Numbered from the stretch's first letter, positions 15,955-25,086 are shown. The stretch: DNA of 48,778 nucleotides from an uncultured Clostridia bacterium (GCA_944381085.1 CALWJX010000017.1:1-48778), one strand, 5' to 3'. Program-made: numbers and translations. Notes: generated from the sequence alone by a model not told the origin.

Positions 15955-16938
15955 ATGCTTAATATACTGAAAAATCTCATTTCGTCGTCCGGCGTTTCGG
16001 GCAGGGAAAAGTCGGTCTCCGATAAAATTCTCACATACATTGCCCCTCTTTGCGATAAGGTCTGGGAGGATTCCATGGGAAATCTTATCGCGTATAAAAG
16101 AGGCGGAGGCATTGACAGAAAAAAAATAATGCTGTGCTCGAATATGGATGAGACAGGCTTTATGGTCACATCGGTAAATGAAAACGGAAATATAAAGGTC
16201 GCTCCCGTGGGAGAGATAAATTATGTGTCCTCCGCGTATGGATTCGTGGTTTCCGAAAACGGTGTGCGCGGCGTGATAGTACCTGAGAATACCGCCGCTT
16301 CAACAGAGCTTAAAGCCGGAAATGTATACATAGATATCGGCGTAAAAGACAAAAAGGAAGCGCAGAAAAAAGTCTCGGTCGGAGATTTCTTTGTCTGCGA
16401 GCCGACGGTAAATAAAGTAGGCAGGAAAATTTGCGGCAGACCCATGGATAACCGTGTGGGATGCGCCATACTTATCAGTCTTGCCGAGAAAATATCCGAG
16501 AGCGGGTGTCCCAACGACATATATTTTGTGTTTACTACACAGGAGCAGGTCGGTATGCGAGGAGCGAAAGCCGCCGCATACGCAATTGAGCCCGACTGCG
16601 GACTTGTCATAGACGTCACATGCGCTTCCGAGGGCGCGGGAGTATGCGTTTCCGGGGAAGGCGCGGCGATTAAAATAAAGGACAGGTCGGTTGTCTGCGA
16701 CAGATCTGTTTTTGAGAAGCTTATGACTTTGGCAAAGGACAATTCGGTAAAATACCAGTGTGAGATATCTTCCAAGGGCAGTACCGACGCGTCCGCGCTT
16801 ATGATTTCAAAAGCCGGAGTAAAAGCGGGGGCTGTCTCCGTGCCGGCCAAATACATGCACAGCAATGTCGAAATGATTGATATGAACGACTGCGACGCGT
16901 GTCTTAATCTTGCCGAACTGTTTGTAATGAACTATTGA
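15955..16938 (+). CDS. M42-family paralogue 3 with degenerate metal site
   Basis: A 327-residue M42 homologue by overall sequence (SGVSGRE near the start, the DSMGNLIAY loop, FVFTTQEQVGMRGAKAAAYA, KYMHSN), but three metal-site residues are changed to amides. The first ligand His is Asn63 (CSNMDETGF, normally HMDE). The Asp pair is D165-N166 (PMDNRVG, normally DDRVG). The Glu pair is E197-Q198 (TQEQVG, normally EEVG). D220 and H302 remain. By inference it binds metal poorly and may be a non-catalytic partner of paralogues 1 and 2. An altered-specificity enzyme is the alternative. AAGG lies about 12 bases before the ATG. No frameshift or stop is seen, so it is under selection rather than decaying. 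Confidence 0.87.
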   Translation: MLNILKNLISSSGVSGREKSVSDKILTYIAPLCDKVWEDSMGNLIAYKRGGGIDRKKIMLCSNMDETGFMVTSVNENGNIKVAPVGEINYVSSAYGFVVSENGVRGVIVPENTAASTELKAGNVYIDIGVKDKKEAQKKVSVGDFFVCEPTVNKVGRKICGRPMDNRVGCAILISLAEKISESGCPNDIYFVFTTQEQVGMRGAKAAAYAIEPDCGLVIDVTCASEGAGVCVSGEGAAIKIKDRSVVCDRSVFEKLMTLAKDNSVKYQCEISSKGSTDASALMISKAGVKAGAVSVPAKYMHSNVEMIDMNDCDACLNLAELFVMNY

Positions 16939-17023
16939 TACTTTATATTTTAATTTAACGAAAAATGTAACCTGTTTTGATTTTCGTGTTCATTCAAACG
17001 GTTGAAAGGAATTTGAATTTTAA

Positions 17024-18286
17024 ATGATATTTTCTGATAAAATAACCGCGTTGGCGGCGCAGGCGGAAAAAGAGCTTTCAGGCATTTACCGCGATATTGA
17101 TGAATTGTCCTTTTTCAATACGTCGCGGATAATGGACGCTTTTTCCGAGTATCGTGTTTCAAGCACGATGTTTGACGGGACCAGCGGATACGGCTACGAC
17201 GACAGAGGGAGAGAAACGCTTGATCTGATCTGGGCGCGTGTTTTCGGGGCGGAGGCTGCGTTTGTGCGTCACGGTATTGTCAACGGAACCCAGGCGCTGA
17301 CTATCGGTCTTTTCGGACTGTTGCGCCCGGGAGATCTGATGTGTTCGGTTGCCGGAAAACCTTACGATACTTTGGAAGAAGTCATCGGGATTTCGGGAGA
17401 GCGGGGAAACGGTTCGCTTGCCGATTTCGGTGTGGGATACCGCCAGATTGAGCTTAATTCCGATGGAACGCTTGATTTTGAAGCAATCGGAAGTCTGCTC
17501 AGATATGAAAAAGACAAAAATAAACCGGTGAAAGTGATTTTTGTGCAGCGTTCAAAGGGATATCTCAACCGCAGAACCTTAACGGTGGAGGAGATTGGTA
17601 AGCTTGCGGGATTTGTAAAAAGCATATCTCCCGAAACCTATGTCGTGGTTGACAACTGTTACGGCGAGTTCACCGAAAAGTGTGAGCCGTCCGCGCTCGG
17701 CGCCGATATGGTCATCGGCTCGCTGATTAAAAATCCCGGAGGCGGAATGGCGGAATGCGGCGGATATATCGCGGGAAGCGCCAGAGCGGTTGAGCTTGCC
17801 TCTTACAGACTTACGTCGGTGGGATGCGGACTTGAGGTGGGTGCGACTCTCGGTCAGAATAAAAATCTTTACAAGGGGTTGTTCTACGCGCCGCATACAA
17901 CCGCTCAGGCGCTTAAAACCGCTCATTTTGCCGCGTATATGTTCGGGGCCTTGGGTTATAACGTATCTCCTCTCTGGAATGAAAAAAGGTCGGATATCAT
18001 TCAGACAGTGATAACCGGTTCTCCCGAGCTATTGTGCGCGTTTTGCAGAGGAATACAGAAAGGCTCTCCCGTTGACTCATATGTAACCCCCGAGCCTTGG
18101 GCAATGCCCGGATATAACGATCAGGTAATTATGGCGGCGGGGGCGTTCACTCAAGGGTCTTCAATCGAGCTTTCCGCCGACGGACCCTTGAGAGAACCCT
18201 ATACCGTATATTTTCAGGGCGGTCTTACGTATGAGAGCGGCAAAATAGGAATTATGTCCGCCGCGGAAGCGGTGCTTAAGGGCTGA
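17024..18286 (+). CDS. Methionine gamma-lyase family (aluminium-resistance-like) PLP protein
   Basis: The 420-residue protein fits the Met_gamma_lyase family (YnbB type), a fold-type I PLP enzyme group whose true substrate is poorly defined. Motifs include the glycine-rich MFDGTSGYGYDDRGRE (49-64), FVRHGIVNGTQAL (80-92) and VVVDNCYGEF (207-216). The PLP lysine K236 lies in GSLIKNPGGG. The C-terminus has TPEPWAMPGYNDQVIMAAG. Family members are often next to miaA/hfq; here the gene follows the M42 triplet after 85 bases. AAAGGAA precedes the ATG at a rather long distance. Confidence 0.9.
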   Translation: MIFSDKITALAAQAEKELSGIYRDIDELSFFNTSRIMDAFSEYRVSSTMFDGTSGYGYDDRGRETLDLIWARVFGAEAAFVRHGIVNGTQALTIGLFGLLRPGDLMCSVAGKPYDTLEEVIGISGERGNGSLADFGVGYRQIELNSDGTLDFEAIGSLLRYEKDKNKPVKVIFVQRSKGYLNRRTLTVEEIGKLAGFVKSISPETYVVVDNCYGEFTEKCEPSALGADMVIGSLIKNPGGGMAECGGYIAGSARAVELASYRLTSVGCGLEVGATLGQNKNLYKGLFYAPHTTAQALKTAHFAAYMFGALGYNVSPLWNEKRSDIIQTVITGSPELLCAFCRGIQKGSPVDSYVTPEPWAMPGYNDQVIMAAGAFTQGSSIELSADGPLREPYTVYFQGGLTYESGKIGIMSAAEAVLKG

Positions 18287-18444
18287 TAAAATGATTGATA
18301 AAGATATTCATGTCATTAAATATTTACAAAATACTCTTGATGTTAATAAGGGTATAATGTACAATAGTAAAATAACCGTATGACAGTCAGAATTGTCTTA
18401 AGGTTAATGCCGTTTATCGGACAAGCTTTTGCGGATAATGTGAA

Positions 18445-18492
18445 TTGGATTAAATCCGCTTTGGATTAAATCCGCTTTGGATTAAATCCGCT
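18445..18492 (+). repeat. Three perfect tandem copies of a 16 bp palindrome-bearing unit
   Basis: TTGGATTAAATCCGCT occurs three times without mismatch (18445-18460, 18461-18476, 18477-18492). Each unit contains the palindrome GGATTaAATCC. It sits 48 bases before the lipoprotein gene at 18540, where an operator array or leader could be. It may equally be replication slippage. Confidence 0.9.
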
Positions 18493-18539
18493 TGTTAATT
18501 GCCGCATATTGATCAATACCCGGAAAACGAGGTAAAAAA

Positions 18540-19604
18540 ATGTCAAAAAAAATCAAAAGCATATTATGCTTTGCAGTAATCTCCATAATGCTTACGACCG
18601 CGATGTCTTCCTGCTCGGTTTCGGATGTGCCGGAGGGATATCAGCTGATAGCCTGCGCCGGGGACAAGTTTCGGCTGTATGTTCCGACTCAGGGCTGGAT
18701 GCCGAATACCTCAAGCGGGATAACCGGAGCGTATTATTCCATGGCGGAAAATTCGTCGGTGAGTGTGTATGTCGCTGATGACGCGGGCGATTTGTCGGTA
18801 GCCGATTACTGGGAAAAGTGCAACGAAAAATACTCGCTTGAGCTCGACGGATACGAATATAACGCCAAACCTGAAAATATTATTCTCGGCGGAGAACAGG
18901 CGATAAAGTATGTATATACAGCGAAGCTGAATATCGACGGCGAGGATGTCGGTTACAAATTCATGCAGGTTATGGCGAGGCACGACGGAGAGATGTATAT
19001 CCTGCTTTACAGTTCTCCCGAGGAGTATTATGACAATCATATTGAGGTGTTTGAGGGAGCTGAAAATGACGACGGGGAATATGAGGGAATAATACCGTAT
19101 TTCAGATTTGACGAGCCGTATTATCCGGAGGATGAGGCGGAATATTCAGACAAGGTTGAATGTCCTGAGGGTATGAAACTTATCTCTACAAACGAAAGAC
19201 CGTACCGGTTTTTTGTCCCGGAAAATTGGATAATCGACAACCGCACACAGGTTTCTTCGGCGTATTTTTCCGAGGAGGACAGGTCAAATGTCACCCTTCA
19301 GGGTCAGATGTCGGACAAGGACGGAATAAGCGTACAGGATTACTTTGACGAGTGTGAGGAGAAGTATAAAAAACTTTTTGACAGCTATACCTTTGTTTCG
19401 CGCGGCGATACAAAAATGGGTGAGAACAATGCCGTTAAATATATCTATACGGTGCAGACCGGCGGACAAAAGTACAGAGTAATGCAGTGCATCTGTGTAA
19501 AAGGTGCGATGTTTTATATACTCACATATACCGCGCTCGACGCTGACTTTGACAGCCATATGGCGGATGTTGAAAAAATGATTGAGAATTTTGAAATCAG
19601 ATAA
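18540..19604 (+). CDS. Lipoprotein with two PsbP/Mog1-like repeats, function unknown
   Basis: The 354-residue protein has a signal peptide and lipobox AMSSC25. The mature part contains an internal duplication. Half one (about 33-185) has EGYQLIACAGDKFRLYVPTQ, AYYSMAENSSVSVYV and KYVYTAKL. Half two (about 212-354) repeats the pattern as EGMKLISTNERPYRFFVPEN, AYFSEEDRSNVTL and KYIYTVQT. The pattern resembles PsbP/Mog1-type alpha/beta sandwiches, a structural guess. A tandem 16 bp palindrome array lies in the leader. GAGGT precedes the ATG, and a strong terminator follows. Confidence 0.78.
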   Translation: MSKKIKSILCFAVISIMLTTAMSSCSVSDVPEGYQLIACAGDKFRLYVPTQGWMPNTSSGITGAYYSMAENSSVSVYVADDAGDLSVADYWEKCNEKYSLELDGYEYNAKPENIILGGEQAIKYVYTAKLNIDGEDVGYKFMQVMARHDGEMYILLYSSPEEYYDNHIEVFEGAENDDGEYEGIIPYFRFDEPYYPEDEAEYSDKVECPEGMKLISTNERPYRFFVPENWIIDNRTQVSSAYFSEEDRSNVTLQGQMSDKDGISVQDYFDECEEKYKKLFDSYTFVSRGDTKMGENNAVKYIYTVQTGGQKYRVMQCICVKGAMFYILTYTALDADFDSHMADVEKMIENFEIR

Positions 19605-19611
19605 ATTTTTC

Positions 19612-19664
19612 GGCGTGAATACAATTCTCCGCAAAGGATTGTCTTTCACGCCAAAATCTTTTTT
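19612..19664 (+). terminator. Rho-independent terminator after the lipoprotein gene
   Basis: GGCGTGAA (19612-19619) pairs with TTCACGCC (19645-19652), with ACAAT/ATTGT and TCC/GGA pairing inside. It is followed by AAAATCTTTTTT. It separates the lipoprotein from the cysteine desulfurase gene. Confidence 0.85.
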
Positions 19665-19695
19665 ACTTAAATCAGAAAGGAATTATTCAAAAATT

Positions 19696-20856
19696 ATGAT
19701 ATATCTTGACAACAGCGCGACTACCGAAATCTGCGAGGCTTCAAAAGAAAAAATGCGTCAGGCTTTTGAAAATTTTGCCAATCCGTCCTCAAGACACTTT
19801 GCCGGAATCAGAGCGAGAGAATCGGTAGAGAGTGCGAGGGAGTGTGTATTCAAAGCGTTAGGCGTAAGAAATGCCGGAAGCGACAGGCTGATATTTACTT
19901 CCTGCGGCACGGAGTCGAACAATACGGCAATTTTCGGCAGCGTATTTTCAAAGAAAAGAAAAGACGGCGACAGGATAATAAGCACAGACTCCGAACACCC
20001 GTCGGTGGAGAACGCGCTGAAGGTTCTGGAGAAACAGGGCTTTGAGGTAATAAGACTGTCTACACGCGGCGGTGTGCTCGATTATGAACAGTTTGAACAT
20101 GCGTTGAATGACCGTGTTATACTTGTTACGCTTATGATGGTAAACAATGAGACCGGAGCCTATTATGACGTAGGCAGATTTTTTTCGGAGGCAAAGAGAA
20201 AAAATCCCGATACCGTAACGCATTGTGACGCGGTACAGGGCTTTCTGAAATGCCGTTTTGCCCCGCGTAAGATTTGCGCCGACCTTGTAAGCATCAGCGC
20301 TCATAAGGTGCATGGACCCAAGGGCGTCGGAGCGCTTTACATCTCCGGGGATTTAATTAAGCGCAGACTGATAACTCCGTATTTGCACGGAGGCGGACAG
20401 GAGGGGGAATTGCGTTCCGGCACCGAAAATACGGTGGGTATAGCCGGATTTTTCGGAGCGGTCGAAAACTTCGAGGAACATTTGGACGCGGATATTCAAA
20501 AAATCACGGCGCTGCGGGACCTTTGCGCCGGGCTTTCCGAGCTTTCCGGAGCAAGGGTAAATAAGCCCGAGGGCGAATGGGCGCCTCATATTGTCAGCAT
20601 TACGCTTCCGGATATTAAAAGCGAGACCATGCTGAATTTTTTGTCAATGAAGGATATATGCGTGTCGGCGGGTTCGGCGTGTTCATCCCATTCAAAACAT
20701 CTGTCCGCATCACTCCTCGGTTTCGGACTCGGCGAAAGGGATGCAGACTGTACTTTGAGAATAAGTCTGAGCGAAAACAACACCTCGGAGCAGATATACG
20801 AGTTTGCGGACGCGTTAAAAGAAGGAATAGACAGGCTTGTGAGAATCAGAAAATAA
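19696..20856 (+). CDS. Cysteine desulfurase (NifS/IscS family)
   Basis: A PLP enzyme that removes sulfur from cysteine for Fe-S clusters or tRNA thiolation. The 386-residue protein begins MIYLDNSATT, the family's usual N-terminus. Key residues are H101 in DSEHPSVENAL, D178 in HCDAVQ, PLP lysine K204 in SAHKVHGPKG, and catalytic C329 in SAGSACSSHS. The ATG at 19696 is preferred over reading back through the terminator at 19612-19664; AAAGGAA lies about 14 bases upstream. In many Clostridia a similar gene precedes thiI. No thiI or iscU follows here, so the sulfur acceptor is unclear. Confidence 0.9.
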   Translation: MIYLDNSATTEICEASKEKMRQAFENFANPSSRHFAGIRARESVESARECVFKALGVRNAGSDRLIFTSCGTESNNTAIFGSVFSKKRKDGDRIISTDSEHPSVENALKVLEKQGFEVIRLSTRGGVLDYEQFEHALNDRVILVTLMMVNNETGAYYDVGRFFSEAKRKNPDTVTHCDAVQGFLKCRFAPRKICADLVSISAHKVHGPKGVGALYISGDLIKRRLITPYLHGGGQEGELRSGTENTVGIAGFFGAVENFEEHLDADIQKITALRDLCAGLSELSGARVNKPEGEWAPHIVSITLPDIKSETMLNFLSMKDICVSAGSACSSHSKHLSASLLGFGLGERDADCTLRISLSENNTSEQIYEFADALKEGIDRLVRIRK

Positions 20857-20900
20857 AAAGTCCTACGGTTTCATGTTCTGTAAAGACAGTCGGAGGATGC

Positions 20901-20937
20901 GTTACCGTTCGGTTGCCGTTCGTTACCGTTCGGTTGC
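20901..20937 (+). repeat. Two tandem copies of a 16 bp GC-rich unit, 21 bp apart
   Basis: GTTACCGTTCGGTTGC occurs at 20901-20916 and 20922-20937, with a shorter GTTGCC echo at about 20944. It lies in the 387-base gap between the desulfurase and enolase. Apart from this and the terminator at 21044, I see nothing in that gap. Confidence 0.75.
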
Positions 20938-21043
20938 GATTTTGTTGCCGATAAAATATATGGCGAATTTTTCATGATATTGATGTAAAAAGCGAAGTCA
21001 AGTGCGTTTTGCGCGGAAAAATGTAAAAAATAATGGTTTTATA

Positions 21044-21082
21044 ACTGTCCGGATTTGATTTTTGATTCGGACAGTTTTGTTT
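21044..21082 (+). terminator. Rho-independent terminator upstream of enolase
   Basis: ACTGTCCG (21044-21051) pairs with CGGACAGT (21068-21075), followed by TTTTGTTTT. It lies 187 bases after the desulfurase stop and overlaps a TTGACA at 21082-21087 that lacks a clear -10 at normal spacing. It could end a longer desulfurase transcript. Confidence 0.75.
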
Positions 21083-21243
21083 TGACATTAATGAGTCTTT
21101 TTATTTGAGTGAAAAGTATATATTATGTGCGCTTGGAGATAATAATAAATACCATTAATGCCTGATTGCCCGATTTAAAACCGAGGCTTATGATGTTTAT
21201 TTCATACAGGCGTTTAACCGCCAACGGAGGTAAAAAATTTATT

Positions 21244-22563
21244 ATGACTACAAAACCACAGATTATAAAATGCTTTGCGCGTGAAATACTTGATTCAAGA
21301 GGAAATCCCACTGTAGAAGCGAGCGTGATGCTGTCGGACGGCACTGTCGGCGTGGCAAGCGTGCCCTCAGGCGCTTCGACCGGTATATATGAGGCGTCGG
21401 AAAAAAGAGACGGGGACAAAAACAGGTACCGCGGTCTCGGAGTTCTCGAAGCCGTAGGAAATGTCTGCAGAAATATATCGCCCGCGCTTGTCGGCGTATA
21501 TGCTACCGAACAAAATGAGGCGGACAGGATAATGTGCGCTCTTGACGGCAGTGAAAACAAGGCAAACATAGGCGCCAACGCGATACTCGCGGTATCTCTG
21601 AGCATAGCAAGGGCATGTGCTAACAGCTACAAAATGCCGCTTTTCCGTTATCTCGGCGGAATAGAGGCGACAAGACTACCCATTCCTATGATGAATATAC
21701 TGAACGGCGGAGCTCACGCGTCAAATAACATTGAAATTCAGGAATTTATGATAGTTCCGGCGGGAGCACCCTCATTTGCGGACGCTTTGCGCATGGGCAG
21801 TGAGATATACCATGTGCTCGGAAATATATTGAAAAAAGAGGGAAGAGCCACCACGGTGGGAGACGAGGGAGGATTTGCTCCGAATCTTGAGTCGGACGAA
21901 GAGGCAATACGGTATATATGCCGTGCGATTGAGGAAGCGGGCTACAGCAACGAACAGGTTAAAATCGCGCTCGACGTCGCGGCGTCCGAATGGTATTGTG
22001 AAGACAGCGGAATGTATGAGCTGAAAAAGAGAGGGTCAAAACTCAGCAGAGACGAGGTTATAGCCAATATTACAAGACTGTGTACAATGTATCCGATAAT
22101 TTCGGTAGAGGACCCGCTTGACCAACGTGATTTTGAGGGATGGTCAAAGCTTACCGCCGAAATCGGAAACAAATGCATGTTGGTGGGGGACGATCTTTTT
22201 GTTACCAATCCGAAGCGACTCAGAGAAGGCATTGAAAAAGATTCCGCAAACGCCATACTTGTAAAGCCGAATCAGATAGGAACTCTGTCGGAGGTTTGTG
22301 AAGTGGTAGGCATCGCGAAGTCCTCCGGATACAATTATATCCTTTCGCACCGTTCCGGAGAGACCGAAGATACGACCATCGCGGATATCGCGGTCGGACT
22401 GAACGCTCCATTTATCAAGTCAGGCGCGCCCTGCCGTACCGACCGCGTCGCAAAATATAACCGATTGCTGAGAATAGAGGCGTCTTTGGGTAAAAACGCA
22501 AGATATGGTTTCAATAAGGGAAATTCCTCATCTGTTACAAAAACCTACTGCGGTGAAGACTGA
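21244..22563 (+). CDS. eno: Enolase
   Basis: Enolase interconverts 2-phosphoglycerate and phosphoenolpyruvate in glycolysis; it is cytoplasmic. The 439-residue protein shows the diagnostic motifs in order: SGASTGIYEA, MNILNGGAHASNNIEIQEF, GDEGGFAPNL, SVEDPLDQ, VGDDLFVTN, LVKPNQIGT with the catalytic lysine, and SHRSGETEDT. The start at 21244 (MTTKPQIIKCFAREILDSRG) is the standard enolase N-terminus, with GGAGG 13 bases upstream. The longer reading from 21166 adds 26 non-homologous residues. It is a single-gene unit bounded by terminators. Confidence 0.97.
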   Translation: MTTKPQIIKCFAREILDSRGNPTVEASVMLSDGTVGVASVPSGASTGIYEASEKRDGDKNRYRGLGVLEAVGNVCRNISPALVGVYATEQNEADRIMCALDGSENKANIGANAILAVSLSIARACANSYKMPLFRYLGGIEATRLPIPMMNILNGGAHASNNIEIQEFMIVPAGAPSFADALRMGSEIYHVLGNILKKEGRATTVGDEGGFAPNLESDEEAIRYICRAIEEAGYSNEQVKIALDVAASEWYCEDSGMYELKKRGSKLSRDEVIANITRLCTMYPIISVEDPLDQRDFEGWSKLTAEIGNKCMLVGDDLFVTNPKRLREGIEKDSANAILVKPNQIGTLSEVCEVVGIAKSSGYNYILSHRSGETEDTTIADIAVGLNAPFIKSGAPCRTDRVAKYNRLLRIEASLGKNARYGFNKGNSSSVTKTYCGED

Positions 22564-22588
22564 TTAAACTTATGTTGAAAAAGATCGG

Positions 22589-22632
22589 CTGTCTCAAATG
22601 CAAAACACAGAGCGTTTGAGGCAGTTTTTTTT
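22589..22632 (+). terminator. Rho-independent terminator after eno
   Basis: CTGTCTCAAATGC (22589-22601) pairs with GCGTTTGAGGCAG (22612-22624) with minor mismatches, followed by eight Ts (22625-22632). Confidence 0.88.
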
Positions 22633-22662
22633 GTACGCGGTGAAAATTTATTTATATTCTTA

Positions 22663-22691
22663 TTGACTTTTAATATAAACAATGTTATAAT
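22663..22691 (+). promoter_or_regulatory. Sigma-A promoter of the GH78-like gene
   Basis: TTGACT (22663-22668), 17 bases, TATAAT (22686-22691) with an extended TG. It lies 135 bases before the preferred ATG. Confidence 0.75.
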
Positions 22692-22826
22692 TGTGCGGTA
22701 AGCCGTCTTTTTACATAAATTTAAACACTGAAAATGTTAAGATTTTTCAGACATTTTGTGGCTTTAAATTCGCGCCTTAACGAAAAAATATCGCCGGCAC
22801 GGCGAAAGAGAGGAAAAGTAACTAAT

Positions 22827-25049
22827 ATGAACGGATATTGGATAAGCACTTGCAAACGTCCCGACGACACTCATTTTTACCTGTTTAAAAAGGATTTCCT
22901 TCTTGATTTTGAGGCTGAAAACTTTGAAATCAAAATTTGCGCGGACACAAGATACCGACTTTATATAAACGGTATTCATGTATGCGAGGGTCCTTGTCAG
23001 GGCGGCGAGGATGTTACATACTATGAAAAGTTAAACGCGGCAAAATATCTGAAAGCGGGTCTCAATACGATTGAAGTAAAAGTATTGCATGTCGCGAACG
23101 GTGAATTTATATCGGTTTATCGCAGGGAAAGGCCGGCGCTTTGGTTTTGCGGCACGGTGAGCGGAAAGGACGGGGCTTTGTCCGTGATATCGGACAAAAG
23201 CTGGAGCTGCGATATGGTTGATTCGGTAGCTTTTCACGCCTGTCCCGGGTTGCACAGCTCAATTCCGCCGTTTGAGGACGTCAAAGAGAATTTTGTATTG
23301 TCGCGCGAAGAAATCCGCGAAATGTATGAGCCGCATCCCGAATCCTCATGTATAAATTTGTTCGGACTCGGAGAGCCTTATATGTTAAAGGAGCGTCCGA
23401 TTCCGCTGCTTCACCCCGAAGCCGCAAAAGAGATGAAGGAGATAAAGAGGTATTCGTCGGACGGAAAAACCGTAATTGAGTTTGACGCCAGGGAATATGT
23501 TACCGCGTATGTCGATTTTTGTTACAGCTCGGATAAAGGTAACAGAATAAACGTGATTTACGCGGAATGTTATACCTCGTTTGACGGCAACGGAAATGCG
23601 TGCAAGACGATAAGGGACAACACGGACGGCGTGCTTGTCGGAGCGTGGGACACTCTTTGCGCAAACGGAGAAAAGCAGAATTATTCTCCTTTCTGGTACC
23701 GTTCTTTCAGGTACATAAAGGTGGAGACCGAGGGAGAATTTCTTGATTTTAAGATTTATGCGTCAAGATTTGTCTATCCGTTTGCCGGGTGCGCTGAGTC
23801 CGGAGGAGTCGGAAGCTTTGAATCGAGCGATGAGATATTTAACAGGATGTGGAAAGTGAGCCTTAATACGGTCGATTGCTCGTCGCACGAGATGTTTGTG
23901 GACTGCCCTTATTATGAGCAGCAGCAGTATGCCATGGACGGAGGGCTTGAGGCTCTGTTCGCGTTCCGCATGACCAATAATCCCGCGCTTCAGAAAAAAA
24001 TTATTGTGGACATGGCTCAGTCGCAGCTTCCGGACGGAATGATACAGGCTAATTATCCTTCTGTCGGCTGTCAGGTCATACCTTCATTTTCCCTGTATTG
24101 GGTCATGATGCTCAGAGAATATCTCAGATATACCGGTGACGTCGGATTTGTGAAAAGTATGAGCGGGATAGCGGACAGAGTATTGCAGGGATTTGACGAC
24201 CTTATAGGAGAGGACGGGCTTATAGGACCGACGCATTACTGGCCCTTTGTTGACTGGGTTCCGTCATGGCCGGTCGGTGTGCCCAACGGAGGCAGGGATA
24301 AGCCGATTACAGTATACAGTATGATTTACGCCGCGGCGCTTGATATGCAGTCGGAAGTGTGTCTGGCCTGCGGCAGAACGGGGCTTGCGAAAGAATACGG
24401 CGAGAGAAAGGAACGTATGCTGGCGGCGGTAAATAATCTGTGCTTTGACCGCAACCGCGGCATGTATACAGATGTTTTGGGTATATCCGAATTCAGCGAG
24501 CATACCGCGCTTTGGGCAGTGCTTTCGGGAGCGGTTTCGGGGGATGAGGCGGGAGAACTCATCGATCGGGTTTTCGCTGTTTCCGGAGTGTCAAAATGCA
24601 CTTTTTCAATGAATTACTACATGTTCCGCGCGCTTGAGAAAGCAGGACGCTATGAGAAGTACAGCGACAGAGTTTTCGAGGGCTGGAGGCATATGCTTGA
24701 TTTGCATTGTACCACATGGTGTGAAAACCCGGACAGCCCGAGAAGCGAGTGCCACGGCTGGAGCAGCGCGCCGATATATGAGTTTTCGGCAATGATGCTC
24801 GGCGTATTTCCCGAAAAGGACGGTTTTTTAAAGGTCAGAATCAAACCGCTTTATATGGGCGTTGAAAGCGCGGGCGGAAGAGTACCGATGCCGGGCGGAT
24901 ATATCGATGTTTCCAGGGTTTATAAAAACGGAAAATTTGAATTGAACGTAGCTTCGTCAAAAAAGATTGACGTACAGATAATTTTGCCCGATGAAAGCCG
25001 AAAAGAATATCAGCAGACCGATAAAATAAGCATATCCTCAACCTGTTAA
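22827..25049 (+). CDS. Alpha-L-rhamnosidase-like glycoside hydrolase (GH78-like)
   Basis: The 740-residue protein has the layout of cytoplasmic GH78-type enzymes. An N-terminal beta-sandwich (about 1-140; YRLYINGIHVCEGPCQ) is followed by a second sandwich with FWYRSFRYIKVE. An (alpha/alpha)6 barrel spans about 350-650, and a C-terminal beta domain ends the protein. The barrel motif is D-CPYYEQQQYAMDGG (about 369-383), where typical GH78 reads close to D-x-P-R-x-E-R-x-x-W. HGWSSAPIYEF near 652 is also typical. No signal peptide is seen, so it probably acts on imported oligosaccharides. The ATG at 22827 has AGAGGAAAAG upstream; 31 extra residues back to 22734 look unlike the family. The sugar specificity is inferred only. 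Confidence 0.82.
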   Translation: MNGYWISTCKRPDDTHFYLFKKDFLLDFEAENFEIKICADTRYRLYINGIHVCEGPCQGGEDVTYYEKLNAAKYLKAGLNTIEVKVLHVANGEFISVYRRERPALWFCGTVSGKDGALSVISDKSWSCDMVDSVAFHACPGLHSSIPPFEDVKENFVLSREEIREMYEPHPESSCINLFGLGEPYMLKERPIPLLHPEAAKEMKEIKRYSSDGKTVIEFDAREYVTAYVDFCYSSDKGNRINVIYAECYTSFDGNGNACKTIRDNTDGVLVGAWDTLCANGEKQNYSPFWYRSFRYIKVETEGEFLDFKIYASRFVYPFAGCAESGGVGSFESSDEIFNRMWKVSLNTVDCSSHEMFVDCPYYEQQQYAMDGGLEALFAFRMTNNPALQKKIIVDMAQSQLPDGMIQANYPSVGCQVIPSFSLYWVMMLREYLRYTGDVGFVKSMSGIADRVLQGFDDLIGEDGLIGPTHYWPFVDWVPSWPVGVPNGGRDKPITVYSMIYAAALDMQSEVCLACGRTGLAKEYGERKERMLAAVNNLCFDRNRGMYTDVLGISEFSEHTALWAVLSGAVSGDEAGELIDRVFAVSGVSKCTFSMNYYMFRALEKAGRYEKYSDRVFEGWRHMLDLHCTTWCENPDSPRSECHGWSSAPIYEFSAMMLGVFPEKDGFLKVRIKPLYMGVESAGGRVPMPGGYIDVSRVYKNGKFELNVASSKKIDVQIILPDESRKEYQQTDKISISSTC

Positions 25050-25086
25050 GTCCGCCAATGCTGCGGGTCGGAAACCAAATAAAAAA

